Assembly (NCBI GenBank): GCA_947424995.1
Contig: CANDYO010000054.1
Location: 1 to 12,834, forward strand
Direction: 5' to 3'
DNA: 12,834 nucleotides
DNA from: Rickettsiales bacterium
GTDB lineage: Bacteria; Pseudomonadota; Alphaproteobacteria; Rickettsiales; CANDYO01
Part shown: piece after piece, positions 1 to 7,447 of the stretch
Position numbering within the stretch: position 1 is the stretch's first letter
Layout of the letters: each line of letters begins with the position of its first letter
Position numbers and translations under genes: made by a program
Notes under the pieces: generated by a model
What the model saw: the letters and a program-made list of their open reading frames with translations, nothing else
Told to the model about the DNA's origin: nothing
Databases searched by the model: none

Positions 1-58
1 ATTTCCATTTATTCTTATAGCTTCTTTCTAATGTCTTATCTTCACTGTTATGTCTCAT
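1..58 (-). CDS. 5' end of an unidentified gene, cut by the window edge
   Basis: An ATG at 58 (minus strand) opens a frame with no stop through the window edge, giving 19 codons that read MRHNSEDKTLERSYKNKWK. A strong ribosome binding site, GGAGG, sits five bases upstream (64-68). A consensus TTGACA lies at 101-106 and TATAAA at 75-80 on the same strand, although their 20-base spacing is longer than usual. The visible N-terminus is hydrophilic and basic with no signal peptide. I do not recognise the protein and too little is present to assign a family. The good ribosome binding site is the main reason to believe it is real; the short length keeps confidence moderate. Confidence 0.45.
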   Translation of the reverse strand, partial: MRHNSEDKTLERSYKNKWK

Positions 59-125
59 CTATTCCTCCGTTGACTTTATACAATTTAATTTTTGTATTTT
101 TGTCAACGAATTACCTAACCTTTAC

Positions 126-138
126 AAGGGATGACGCC
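126..138 (+). repeat. Isolated end of the palindromic repeat family
   Basis: The bases AAGGGATGACGCC closely resemble the right ends of the elements at 10545-10673 (CAAGGATGACGGC) and 8092-8221 (CAAGGATGACAG). No matching left arm is obvious nearby, so this looks like a decayed or solo end in the gap between the two minus-strand genes. The flanks contain a repeated CCTAACCT (114-121 and 143-150). Chance similarity cannot be excluded for so short a match. Confidence 0.3.
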
Positions 139-179
139 AAATCCTAACCTAAGTTAGCGCACTTATGCAGGGATAACGT

Positions 180-1580
180 TTAAAATTCCTCATTGTTCAT
201 ACCAACAGGAGAAGATCTATCATCAACCCCTCCATCATTTACTCCATGCGTAGGGACTAAACCCATAGCTTGAACAAATGTTGTCTCTCCATTAGTAATC
301 AACAATATAGGCTCAGGCGCAGGTGCAAAATTATTAGCCAAAAGTGCAGCACCGGTATTACCATCTAGCCCAGCATTAGGCACCACTAAACCTGCTAGAA
401 TTACATGACCTTCACCTTCCACTTGATTAATCACTCCGTTAACTATTTCTTCAAGCAATACTTCAACATGATTATCTGATTCATCATCCGATCTATCATC
501 TTCTATAATAGCTTCTAGATTCTTGCTAGCACCCTTATTTCGATCAGATGATGAATTTTCAAATGTATGTTTTGATACAGTTATACCATCTTCATTTTCT
601 TTATAATCAGCTAACCCACCTTCAGTAAACTCATTATCTTCTACGTCGCTATAAAATTCTTCGGATTCTTGGGATTTAACGCTACCGGAATCCTCACCGC
701 TGGAATTATCCACCATGCTATATCCACGACATCTAGTTACTCGTTCGCCTTCCCCTTCTTCTACTCTTTCTTCTACTCTTTCTTCAACTATTTCTACTCT
801 TGCTTCAACTACTGCATTTTCTAAGACTGCCGGATGAGTATGTTGAACATTATTTTGTTGCATTGCGTTTAACATTGCCGTATAAATCATCATTTGCACT
901 GCACCAGGGATAACAATAGGATTCATTATGTTATGATAATCAATTTGTCTATCTCTTTCTAGCATATTAAGTATAGCTTGATTAACGACAAAAACTTGTG
1001 CTGCTGGCTCCCATACAGCCATTAATTGACCATTAGCTTGAGCTACCATAGGGTAAAGCGCAGCATCTTCCACATAATCATCAGGCAATATTTCAACTCT
1101 TCCTGCATTTCGTTGAGCAGAGATTCTTGCTTGATTAGCACGAAATTCAGCTAATTGAGCTAAAATTATTATACCTCTATCTCTGTTTTGAGGAGTAACA
1201 TTATTGGTATAACCAGCTTGATCCACATATAAAACTGGACCTCCTCCATTATGGATAATATGACCACCTCCTACTATAACAGCGCCATTAATAGCAGTAG
1301 GTTGTTGTCTAATAGCATTTTCAACAATATCAACTCTACCTTCATTTACTCCAACAGGTACAGTATCAGGAACCCCATTAAAAGGCTCAAAATTATTATG
1401 CTCATTTATATCGTAAAGAGGGATTTGTCCGTTCCAAATACGATATGGGTTAAACACATGATCACGATATGTACGATAGATATAATTCATCACTTGATAT
1501 ATTACCCATGCTACAAAAATATCTGGTCTTAAAAAATTATTTCCACCGTCTGATCCACCTAATCCACCTGGTTTTCTCAT
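180..1580 (-). CDS. Hypothetical protein with acidic repeat-containing C-terminal half
   Basis: This encodes 466 residues of unknown function. I chose the ATG at 1580 because GAGGG lies eight bases upstream; a TTG start five codons earlier would fall on that ribosome binding site. There is no classical signal peptide. A short hydrophobic stretch (about residues 21-35) is followed by a tyrosine-rich segment. Residues 98-125 are rich in Gly, Val and His, with GGGH and NGGG turns. The motif [GA]RV[DE]I recurs at about 81, 160 and 260. Residues 259-281 contain VEER-type repeats from a 12-bp tandem DNA repeat. Residues 290-390 are highly acidic and Ser-rich, then the tail becomes hydrophobic. It is divergent from the cysteine-rich gene at 1883 and both have AGGGA-type ribosome binding sites. 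Size, low complexity and acidity suggest a secreted or host-interacting protein, but that is inference only. Confidence 0.8.
   Translation of the reverse strand: MRKPGGLGGSDGGNNFLRPDIFVAWVIYQVMNYIYRTYRDHVFNPYRIWNGQIPLYDINEHNNFEPFNGVPDTVPVGVNEGRVDIVENAIRQQPTAINGAVIVGGGHIIHNGGGPVLYVDQAGYTNNVTPQNRDRGIIILAQLAEFRANQARISAQRNAGRVEILPDDYVEDAALYPMVAQANGQLMAVWEPAAQVFVVNQAILNMLERDRQIDYHNIMNPIVIPGAVQMMIYTAMLNAMQQNNVQHTHPAVLENAVVEARVEIVEERVEERVEEGEGERVTRCRGYSMVDNSSGEDSGSVKSQESEEFYSDVEDNEFTEGGLADYKENEDGITVSKHTFENSSSDRNKGASKNLEAIIEDDRSDDESDNHVEVLLEEIVNGVINQVEGEGHVILAGLVVPNAGLDGNTGAALLANNFAPAPEPILLITNGETTFVQAMGLVPTHGVNDGGVDDRSSPVGMNNEEF
757..810 (-). repeat. 12-bp tandem repeat inside the hypothetical gene
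   Basis: The 12-bp unit CTACTCTTTCTT occurs twice in perfect tandem (761-772 and 773-784), followed by degenerate copies to about 810. Because the period is a multiple of three it stays in frame and encodes the VEER/VEIV units of the acidic region. Slippage here would change repeat number without breaking the protein. Confidence 0.75.
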
Positions 1581-1664
1581 AATAAATTCCCTCAATTAAA
1601 TTATTTAAATAAAAATTTTGCTATCTAGTTTTATTGATACTAAAACTTATTCTATAGCTTCATC

Positions 1665-1693
1665 TTGATATAGTTTTCTTAAATAGCTGTCAA
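1665..1693 (-). promoter_or_regulatory. Probable promoter of the 466-residue hypothetical gene
   Basis: On the minus strand a perfect -35 TTGACA (1688-1693) is followed after 17 bases by TATCAA (1665-1670), which matches four of six -10 positions. Transcription would begin near 1658, leaving about 78 bases of leader before the ATG at 1580. Confidence 0.5.
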
Positions 1694-1700
1694 TAAAATT

Positions 1701-1733
1701 ATATTATTAATATCAACAGAAAGTTAATAATAT
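1701..1733. repeat. AT-only inverted repeat in the divergent intergenic region
   Basis: ATATTATTAA (1701-1710) and TTAATAATAT (1724-1733) are a perfect 10-bp inverted repeat around 13 bases. It lies between the divergent promoters and just upstream of the -35 of the minus-strand gene. It has no T-run on either exit side, so it is not a terminator. It could be an operator, or chance in such AT-rich DNA. Confidence 0.35.
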
Positions 1734-1798
1734 TAAAAAATAAGTCAAAATCACTACCAATTTAAAGCTTTATTTTTAAAACTAATCAATAAAAAGTG

Positions 1799-1827
1799 TT
1801 GACTTTTATTAATTATTTGTGTAACGT
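1799..1827 (+). promoter_or_regulatory. Possible promoter of the cysteine-rich protein gene
   Basis: TTGACT (1799-1804, five of six -35 matches) is followed after 17 bases by TAACGT (1822-1827), a weak -10 with three of six matches. A start near 1834 would leave about 50 bases before the ATG. The weak -10 may mean that activation is needed or that the true -10 lies elsewhere. Confidence 0.3.
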
Positions 1828-1882
1828 AGGTTAACAACTTAACTAATATATTGATTTTTAATTAAAAACAGGGAATTAAATA

Positions 1883-2659
1883 ATGACAGCATTAATGAAC
1901 CAAGATTTATCAGGATGTATTGAACCTACTGGCGATTTTCTAACTTCATGTGGAAATTTTGATCTAGAAGTTTACCATAGCACAAAAGATGGAACCGTTC
2001 CAACTATGTGTAAATTTGAAGCAGATTGTGACGATGGATATAGCAGTATTAGAGTGCATAATGAAATTTATCTTCCAATTAATACTCATTTTACTGCAAT
2101 GTCTAATATAGCTGGTCATCTTTCTTATGGCAAAAATATTTTAAGCAGTTCATTTGCACTTGAAAACCCACATGAATATTCTGCAATAATGAACAACTTA
2201 AAGAATGGAGTTGCCGTAAGAAGTAATATAGACGAAGAACTTCCTCTGTTCTTGCTCGAGGGTTGTGTATATCCACTTATTACCGCTCCAAATTATGAAG
2301 CACCTAAGTATGAATTCAAGGCTAATACGTATGAATGTAAAGCACCAACAGGCTCTTATAGTAATAGTTGCAAAATTGAAATAACTCGCTTTACTTCTAT
2401 CGATAAAAATTTAGCTGATACAGAATTATGTCATATTGAATTAGAGTGCAAAAATCTTGAAGGCAAGCCTATAAAATCCAACGCTGTTTATTTCAACATT
2501 GGGGAAAAAGAAGCCTTTACAACTGTACAAAAATTAGAAAATTGTAATGGCGCGATTGTAATAGGAAATATTGATAATCAATGTGATCATAATACAGATA
2601 GTCAAACAATAAGAAACAAAGCTGAAAAACTCGGTAAAACTGGTACATTTAAGCTTTAA
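1883..2659 (+). CDS. Cysteine-rich two-repeat protein, cyanovirin-N-homology-like
   Basis: This encodes 258 residues with 11 cysteines and no signal peptide. The ATG is supported by AGGGA eight bases upstream. The protein is an internal duplication offset by exactly 140 residues. Cys12, 23, 43 and 49 and Cys152, 163, 183 and 189 share the spacing C-x10-C-x19-C-x5-C, and PTG plus Asp/Ser and an aromatic follows the first Cys in both. After the fourth Cys each repeat continues into a [IV]Y[LF]xI segment and then a hydrophobic strand near G-H-L-S-Y or G-A-I-V-I. The pattern G-x-[FY]-x-x-S-C, then x-A/E-x-C, then S-x-I-x-L and N-x-x-G-x-L resembles cyanovirin-N homology domains, which are sugar-binding and disulfide-bonded. 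That family call is inference from pattern. A paired-Cys fold suggests work outside the reducing cytoplasm, by an export route not visible here. Other small beta-sandwich domains remain possible. Confidence 0.8.
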   Translation: MTALMNQDLSGCIEPTGDFLTSCGNFDLEVYHSTKDGTVPTMCKFEADCDDGYSSIRVHNEIYLPINTHFTAMSNIAGHLSYGKNILSSSFALENPHEYSAIMNNLKNGVAVRSNIDEELPLFLLEGCVYPLITAPNYEAPKYEFKANTYECKAPTGSYSNSCKIEITRFTSIDKNLADTELCHIELECKNLEGKPIKSNAVYFNIGEKEAFTTVQKLENCNGAIVIGNIDNQCDHNTDSQTIRNKAEKLGKTGTFKL

Positions 2660-2688
2660 ATTAAATGAACTTTCTACCTAATTTTCAA

Positions 2689-2725
2689 GGGAGGCATACT
2701 ACTCGAAACGCCTTCCTTTTTATTT
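2689..2725 (+). terminator. Rho-independent terminator after the cysteine-rich gene
   Basis: GGGAGGC (2689-2695) pairs with GCCTTCC (2710-2716) with one G-U pair, around a 14-base loop, and is followed directly by TTTTTATTT. It lies 30 bases past the stop codon and separates this gene from the rimP operon. Confidence 0.75.
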
Positions 2726-2750
2726 ATTTAAGCCGCATTATAATTAGCTC

Positions 2751-2779
2751 TTGCTAGTTTTAATTATTTTTGCTATAAG
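2751..2779 (+). promoter_or_regulatory. Promoter of the rimP-nusA-infB-rbfA operon
   Basis: The -35 TTGCTA (2751-2756) and -10 TATAAG (2774-2779, five of six) are separated by 17 bases. A TG one base before the -10 makes it an extended -10 promoter. Predicted initiation is near 2786. It follows the preceding terminator, so the operon probably starts here. Confidence 0.6.
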
Positions 2780-2780
2780 A

Positions 2781-2794
2781 TAACTAATTAGTTA
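2781..2794. promoter_or_regulatory. 14-bp perfect palindrome over the predicted start site
   Basis: TAACTAATTAGTTA is a perfect palindrome that begins one base after the -10 element and spans the predicted +1. This is a typical operator position, but the palindrome is AT-rich and no regulator is identifiable, so a chance origin is possible. Confidence 0.35.
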
Positions 2795-2806
2795 GAAAAT
2801 TTTAGG

Positions 2807-2840
2807 AGGTGGGTTATTTTAAGTAATAACCCGCCTTTTT
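2807..2840 (+). terminator. Leader terminator (probable attenuator) ahead of rimP
   Basis: The 12-base arms AGGTGGGTTATT (2807-2818) and AATAACCCGCCT (2825-2836) pair fully with one G-U, around a six-base loop, and are followed by TTTT. This is the strongest intrinsic terminator shape in the window. It lies after the operon promoter and 32 bases before the rimP ATG, so it would cut transcripts at about 50-55 bases unless bypassed. Regulation by read-through is the natural reading, as the product of nusA acts on termination and nusA-type operons are known to be autoregulated in other bacteria. Confidence 0.7.
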
Positions 2841-2872
2841 GTTTACCTTGAATTTAAGATATATAAAAAATT

Positions 2873-3355
2873 ATGCATATTGAGCAAAAAATCATAACTC
2901 TAATAGAGCCAGCTTTAAATAGCTTGAATTATGAGCTAGTTAGAGTAAAACAGCTTGATAGAGAAACTATCCAAGTAATGATTGATGCAGAAGCTGGCGT
3001 TAATATAAGTGACTGCACTAAGATCACTCATCTTATTAATGATATTCTAGAAGTCGCAGAAATAAGAGATCTATATAATCTTGAAGTTACTTCACCAGGA
3101 ATGGATCGACCGCTAATTAAACCAGAACATTTTATTAAATTTATTGGCAATAACATTAAATTAAATACTCAAGGCTTAATAGATGGTCAAAAGAAATTTT
3201 TAGGTAAATTAACTGCATTTGATAGTGACCAAAATATGATTAGCTTAACTTGTGAAAATAAAGCTGTTACAATAGCTTTTGATCAGGTGCAATCAGCAAA
3301 TTTACATTACATACATGATGATAATAAAAAACAGCAAAAATTGAAAAAAGGTTAA
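2873..3355 (+). CDS. rimP: Ribosome maturation factor RimP
   Basis: RimP is needed for 30S subunit maturation and binds free 30S particles in the cytoplasm. The 160-residue protein has the usual family length. Its N-terminal alpha/beta domain covers about residues 1-82 and ends in the signature YNLEVTSPGMDRPL (68-81). The C-terminal SH3-like beta domain covers about 84-150 and the tail is lysine-rich. The ATG has no clear ribosome binding site; the upstream bases are nearly pure A/T. It is the first gene of the operon and ends five bases before nusA, the standard bacterial order. No odd features are seen in the protein. Confidence 0.95.
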   Translation: MHIEQKIITLIEPALNSLNYELVRVKQLDRETIQVMIDAEAGVNISDCTKITHLINDILEVAEIRDLYNLEVTSPGMDRPLIKPEHFIKFIGNNIKLNTQGLIDGQKKFLGKLTAFDSDQNMISLTCENKAVTIAFDQVQSANLHYIHDDNKKQQKLKKG

Positions 3356-3360
3356 AGTTT

Positions 3361-4869
3361 ATGTATAATTCAACCAATTTTGGAAATAGTGAAATTTTAC
3401 AAGTAGCAGACTCAGTAGCTCGAGAAAAAGGTATTTCTCGCGATTCAGTCATAGAAGCAATGGAACATGCAATCCAGGTAGCAGGCAGACGGAAATATGG
3501 GCATAAGCATAATATTAAAGCTGAGATTGATCGCAAAAGCGGTAAAATAAAACTATCTCGTGCTTTTGAAGTAGTAGAAAATGTAGAAAACAACTCTGCT
3601 GAAATTTCTTTAGAAGACGCAAGATTGTCCGTACCTGATATTGAACTTGGTGGTTTTATTTACGACCCACTACCTCCTATCGATCTAGGTAGAGTAGCTG
3701 CTCAATCTGCTAAACAAATACTTATTCAAAAAGTACGTGATGCTGAACGTGATCGTCAATTTGATTCTTTCAAAGATCGTACTGGTGATATTATCAACGG
3801 TATAGTCAAACGCCTTGAATTTGGTGATATCATCATTGATATTGGTCGAGATGAAGCGATTTTACGCAAAGAAAACGTCATCAAAGGCGAAATTTTCAGA
3901 CCAAATGATAAAATACGAGTTTATATCGAAGATGTGCGCAGAGTAACTAAAGGGCCGCAAATTTTCTTATCTAGAACTCATGATCAATTCTTAGCTAAAC
4001 TTTTTGCTCAAGAAGTTCCTGAAATTTATGATGGGGTTATTGAAATTAAATCAGTTGCTCGTGAACCTGGCTCTAGAGCTAAAATCGCTGTATACTGTAG
4101 TGATCCTGGTGTTGATCCAATAGGTTCATGTGTTGGTATTCGAGGAAGTAGAGTACAAGCAGTGGTCAACGAACTGCAAGGTGAAAAAATTGATATTATC
4201 GCTTGGTCATCTAATCCTGCTACTTTCTTGGTAAATGCACTTACTCCTGCGGAAGTAAGTAAAGTAGTAATCGATGAAGAAACTCATCGTATTGAAGTAG
4301 TAGTACCAAACGAACAGTTAAGCCTTGCTATCGGCAGAAGAGGACAAAATGTTCGCTTAGCTTCTAAGCTTACTGGTTGGCATGTTGACATTTTAACTGA
4401 AGATGAAGAATCTAAACGTAGATCTGAAGAATTCACTAACTTAACTGAATTATTCATGAAAGCTTTAGATGTAGAAGAAATGCTCGCTCAATTGTTAGCA
4501 GTTGAAGGATTTACCTCCGTGGAAGAAATTGTCTTCGTTAGTGATGAAGAGTTCGCTTCTATTGAAGGTTTTGAAGGCGGACTTTCTACTGAACTAAAAA
4601 CAAGAGCACAAAAATATATTAATGCTAAAAATGAAGCTTTTGAAATCCAAGTAAAAAGCCTTGGTATTGACCAAGCTCTATTAGAAATTCTTGATTTACC
4701 TCAAGAACAAATTATAAAGCTTGCTGAACAAGGTATTAAAACAATCGAAGATTTAGCTGAGCTAAAACTTAAAGAATTTATTGAAATTATACCAAATAGT
4801 AATTTAAGCAATGATCAAATATATGGTTTAATTAACTTTGCTAAAAGCAAAACAGCTGAGCAAAACTAA
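3361..4869 (+). CDS. nusA: Transcription termination/antitermination factor NusA
   Basis: NusA binds RNA polymerase and nascent RNA, and modulates pausing, intrinsic termination and antitermination. The 502 residues are the full length for proteobacterial forms. An N-terminal polymerase-binding domain (about 1-125) is followed by an S1 domain (138-203, with GDIIIDIG and GDK-type strands). KH1 follows (about 230-290, with REPGSRAKIAV and GIRGSRV), then KH2 (about 305-347, with SLAIGRRGQNVRLASKLTGW). Two acidic helix-hairpin-helix repeats (about 365-425 and 435-495) follow, as in alpha- and gammaproteobacteria. AAAGG about nine bases before the ATG serves as ribosome binding site, inside the end of rimP. 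It is co-transcribed with rimP and infB and may control the leader terminator upstream. Confidence 0.97.
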   Translation: MYNSTNFGNSEILQVADSVAREKGISRDSVIEAMEHAIQVAGRRKYGHKHNIKAEIDRKSGKIKLSRAFEVVENVENNSAEISLEDARLSVPDIELGGFIYDPLPPIDLGRVAAQSAKQILIQKVRDAERDRQFDSFKDRTGDIINGIVKRLEFGDIIIDIGRDEAILRKENVIKGEIFRPNDKIRVYIEDVRRVTKGPQIFLSRTHDQFLAKLFAQEVPEIYDGVIEIKSVAREPGSRAKIAVYCSDPGVDPIGSCVGIRGSRVQAVVNELQGEKIDIIAWSSNPATFLVNALTPAEVSKVVIDEETHRIEVVVPNEQLSLAIGRRGQNVRLASKLTGWHVDILTEDEESKRRSEEFTNLTELFMKALDVEEMLAQLLAVEGFTSVEEIVFVSDEEFASIEGFEGGLSTELKTRAQKYINAKNEAFEIQVKSLGIDQALLEILDLPQEQIIKLAEQGIKTIEDLAELKLKEFIEIIPNSNLSNDQIYGLINFAKSKTAEQN

Positions 4870-4939
4870 TTTAAAGTTTACGATAATAAAGACGAAGACA
4901 GATAATGGTCTAGAGTAACAAAAAGTTAAGAGTGTAGCT

Positions 4940-7444
4940 ATGAGCGACGAACAAAATAATTCACCGAAAGAAGGTAAGCTAGGGATTCAATCACCTACTC
5001 TAAAGCTCAATCGATCTTTCGATAGCTCTCAAATTAAACAAAACTTTACTCAAGGCCGCTCTAAAACAGTAACCGTTGAGGTAAAGAAAAAGCGCTTTTC
5101 TTTAAATGCTACAGCGACTATAGAAACTCCTGCCAATATCGCAGCTAATAGCGTTGGTCCAGATAATCTGACCAATGATGAGTTTCATTCTCGCCTGCAC
5201 GCAATTAAACAAGCAGCTCAAGAAGAAACTAAAAAACAAACTGATATAAAGGAACGTCAAGAAGAGCTAGCTTTACAAAAAGCTCAGCAACCTGCTGATA
5301 CAACTGAATTAGCTGATTCAGATTTAAATGAAAATAAAATTATTGAAGATCACCCTATCATTCCAATTCAGGTTATTACTACAGAACCAGTTTTTGTTCC
5401 AGATAGCAAACATGAACCCAAGAAGCTTATCGTTAAGGCACATACTCATACAACAGATCTTGATAACGAAAATTTAAAGAAAAATATTAAGCTTGATCCA
5501 AAAGCAAAAGTTGTTGTTAAAAGTAAATATGACGATTCTAAAAAATTAGCCGGTAAAATTAATGCCCTTAGCTCTACAGAAGATGAGGACTTTGAAATAG
5601 TTCGTCCTCGTAGTATGGCTGCGCTTAGACGTCAACGTGAAAAAGCAAGACGTGATCATTTTAATGCTAATGCTAAGCAAGCTGAAAAAATTATTAAGGA
5701 CGTTATACTTCCAGAAGCTATTACAGTCCAAGAATTAGCTAATCGTATGTCAGAAAGAGTAGCTGATGTAACTAAAGAGCTAATGAAATTGGGAATGTTG
5801 GTAACCGGAAATCAAATTATTGATGCTGATACAGCTGAATTATTGATTGGCACTTTTGGACATAATGTAAAGAGAGTCACTGAAGGTGATGTTGAAAATA
5901 TTCTACAATTTAAAGATGAAGATAGTCAATTAAAACGTCGTTCACCTGTAGTAACCATTATGGGACACGTAGATCATGGTAAAACTTCATTATTAGATGC
6001 TTTACGCTCTTCTGATGTTGCTTTAGGAGAAGCTGGCGGAATAACCCAACATATTGGCGCTTATCAGATTACTTTAGCTAGTGGAGAGCATATTACTTTT
6101 ATTGATACTCCAGGACATGAAGCATTTACAGCTATGCGCTCTAGAGGCGCTAAAGCTACTGATATTGTAGTACTTGTTGTAGCTGCTGATGATGGAATTA
6201 TGGCTCAAACTATTGAAGCTATAAATCATGCTAAAGCCGCTGAAGTTCCAATAATTGTTGCTATCAATAAAATTGATAAACCTGGCGCAGACTCAAATAG
6301 AGTTAAGCAAGAGTTACTTCAACATGGTTTAATCTCAGAAGAACTAGGTGGCGACACTCTAATTGTTGAAGTATCAGCTAAGCAAAAGCTTAATTTAGAT
6401 AAATTAGAAGAAACTATTCTACTTCAAGCTGAAATGCTTAACTTAAAAGCTAACTATGATGCTAAAGCTTCAGGAGTGGTTATTGAGTCTAAAGTTGATA
6501 AAAATAAAGGTGTAATCACCACTCTACTAGTACAACGTGGAACATTAAAAATTGGTGACTTAGTGGTTGCCGGTGAAAGTTACGGTAAAGTTAAAGTTAT
6601 TCATGATGATAAGGGAAGAAACTTTAAAGAAGCAATTCCATCTATGCCTGTTGAAGTATTAGGTTTAGATTATGCATCTGATGCTGGCGAAACATTTAAC
6701 GTTGTTGAACAAGAAAAACAAGCTAGAGAAATTAGCGAATATCGCGCTCAGAAAAAATTGATTCTAAAAAATTCACAAAATAAGCGTGGCAGTCTTGAAG
6801 AATTATTCTTACGTTCTGGAGATGGTAGAATTAAAGACTTACCTATTATTATTAAAGCAGACGTTCAAGGTTCAATAGAAGCGATTTCTGGTAGTTTACA
6901 AAAATTTAATGGCGAAGAAGTAAAAGTTAAAATTCTTCATACTGCTGTTGGTGGAATCAATGAATCCGATATTGCTCTTGCTAAAGCATCGCAAGCAATA
7001 ATTATTGGCTTTAATGTTAGAGCAAATCCTCAAGCCAGACAACTCGGTGAAAGCGAAGCTGTAGATATTCGCTATTACTCAATAATTTATAACTTAATTG
7101 ATGATATTAAAGCTATTCTTTCTGGCATGCTTTCACCGATTATTCGTGAAGAATATATCGGTCACGCAGAAATTAGAATAGTTTATAATATCACTAAATT
7201 TGGTAAAATTGCTGGATCTTATGTATTAGATGGACATATTTCTCGTGGAGCTGGTGTTCGTTTATTACGTGATAACATCGTTATCCATGAAGGCAAGCTT
7301 AAAACTCTTCGCCGCTTTAAAGATGACGTAAAAGAAGTTCGTGAAGGCTTTGAATGTGGTATTGCTTTTGAAAATTACGAAGATATTCGTGAAGGCGATA
7401 AAGTTGAAGTATTTAAATTAGTAGAAGAAGCAAGGACACTTTAA
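4940..7444 (+). CDS. infB: Translation initiation factor IF2
   Basis: IF2 is the GTPase that brings initiator fMet-tRNA to the 30S subunit and promotes subunit joining. The 834 residues include a long, charged, poorly conserved N-terminal region (about 1-250) with a Lys/Arg-rich stretch near 222-240. The IF2N-type segment is at about 255-305. The GTPase domain shows G1 GHVDHGKT (342-349), the switch I motif GGITQHIGA (366-374), G3 DTPGHEAF (389-396), G4 NKID (443-446) and G5 SAK (479-481). Domains II, III and the C-terminal initiator-tRNA binding domain complete it to the normal end. The ATG follows AAGAG by about nine bases. The 70-base gap from nusA holds no terminator, and rbfA follows after three bases. 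Confidence 0.97.
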   Translation: MSDEQNNSPKEGKLGIQSPTLKLNRSFDSSQIKQNFTQGRSKTVTVEVKKKRFSLNATATIETPANIAANSVGPDNLTNDEFHSRLHAIKQAAQEETKKQTDIKERQEELALQKAQQPADTTELADSDLNENKIIEDHPIIPIQVITTEPVFVPDSKHEPKKLIVKAHTHTTDLDNENLKKNIKLDPKAKVVVKSKYDDSKKLAGKINALSSTEDEDFEIVRPRSMAALRRQREKARRDHFNANAKQAEKIIKDVILPEAITVQELANRMSERVADVTKELMKLGMLVTGNQIIDADTAELLIGTFGHNVKRVTEGDVENILQFKDEDSQLKRRSPVVTIMGHVDHGKTSLLDALRSSDVALGEAGGITQHIGAYQITLASGEHITFIDTPGHEAFTAMRSRGAKATDIVVLVVAADDGIMAQTIEAINHAKAAEVPIIVAINKIDKPGADSNRVKQELLQHGLISEELGGDTLIVEVSAKQKLNLDKLEETILLQAEMLNLKANYDAKASGVVIESKVDKNKGVITTLLVQRGTLKIGDLVVAGESYGKVKVIHDDKGRNFKEAIPSMPVEVLGLDYASDAGETFNVVEQEKQAREISEYRAQKKLILKNSQNKRGSLEELFLRSGDGRIKDLPIIIKADVQGSIEAISGSLQKFNGEEVKVKILHTAVGGINESDIALAKASQAIIIGFNVRANPQARQLGESEAVDIRYYSIIYNLIDDIKAILSGMLSPIIREEYIGHAEIRIVYNITKFGKIAGSYVLDGHISRGAGVRLLRDNIVIHEGKLKTLRRFKDDVKEVREGFECGIAFENYEDIREGDKVEVFKLVEEARTL

Positions 7445-7447
7445 GCA

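Noticed and set aside
1251..1532. Plus-strand frame of 93 codons opposite the 466-residue gene
   Set aside because: It is antisense to a well-supported gene, has an Ile/Asn/Tyr-rich composition typical of AT-rich shadow frames, and has no ribosome binding site.
2731..2872. Possible tRNA gene ahead of rimP, as metY in enterobacteria
   Set aside because: No cloverleaf arms, TTCRA loop or CCA end can be read here; the only structures are a palindrome and a terminator stem.
3267..3593. Minus-strand frame of 108 codons opposite rimP/nusA
   Set aside because: It is a shadow of two conserved genes, with no ribosome binding site or recognisable motif.
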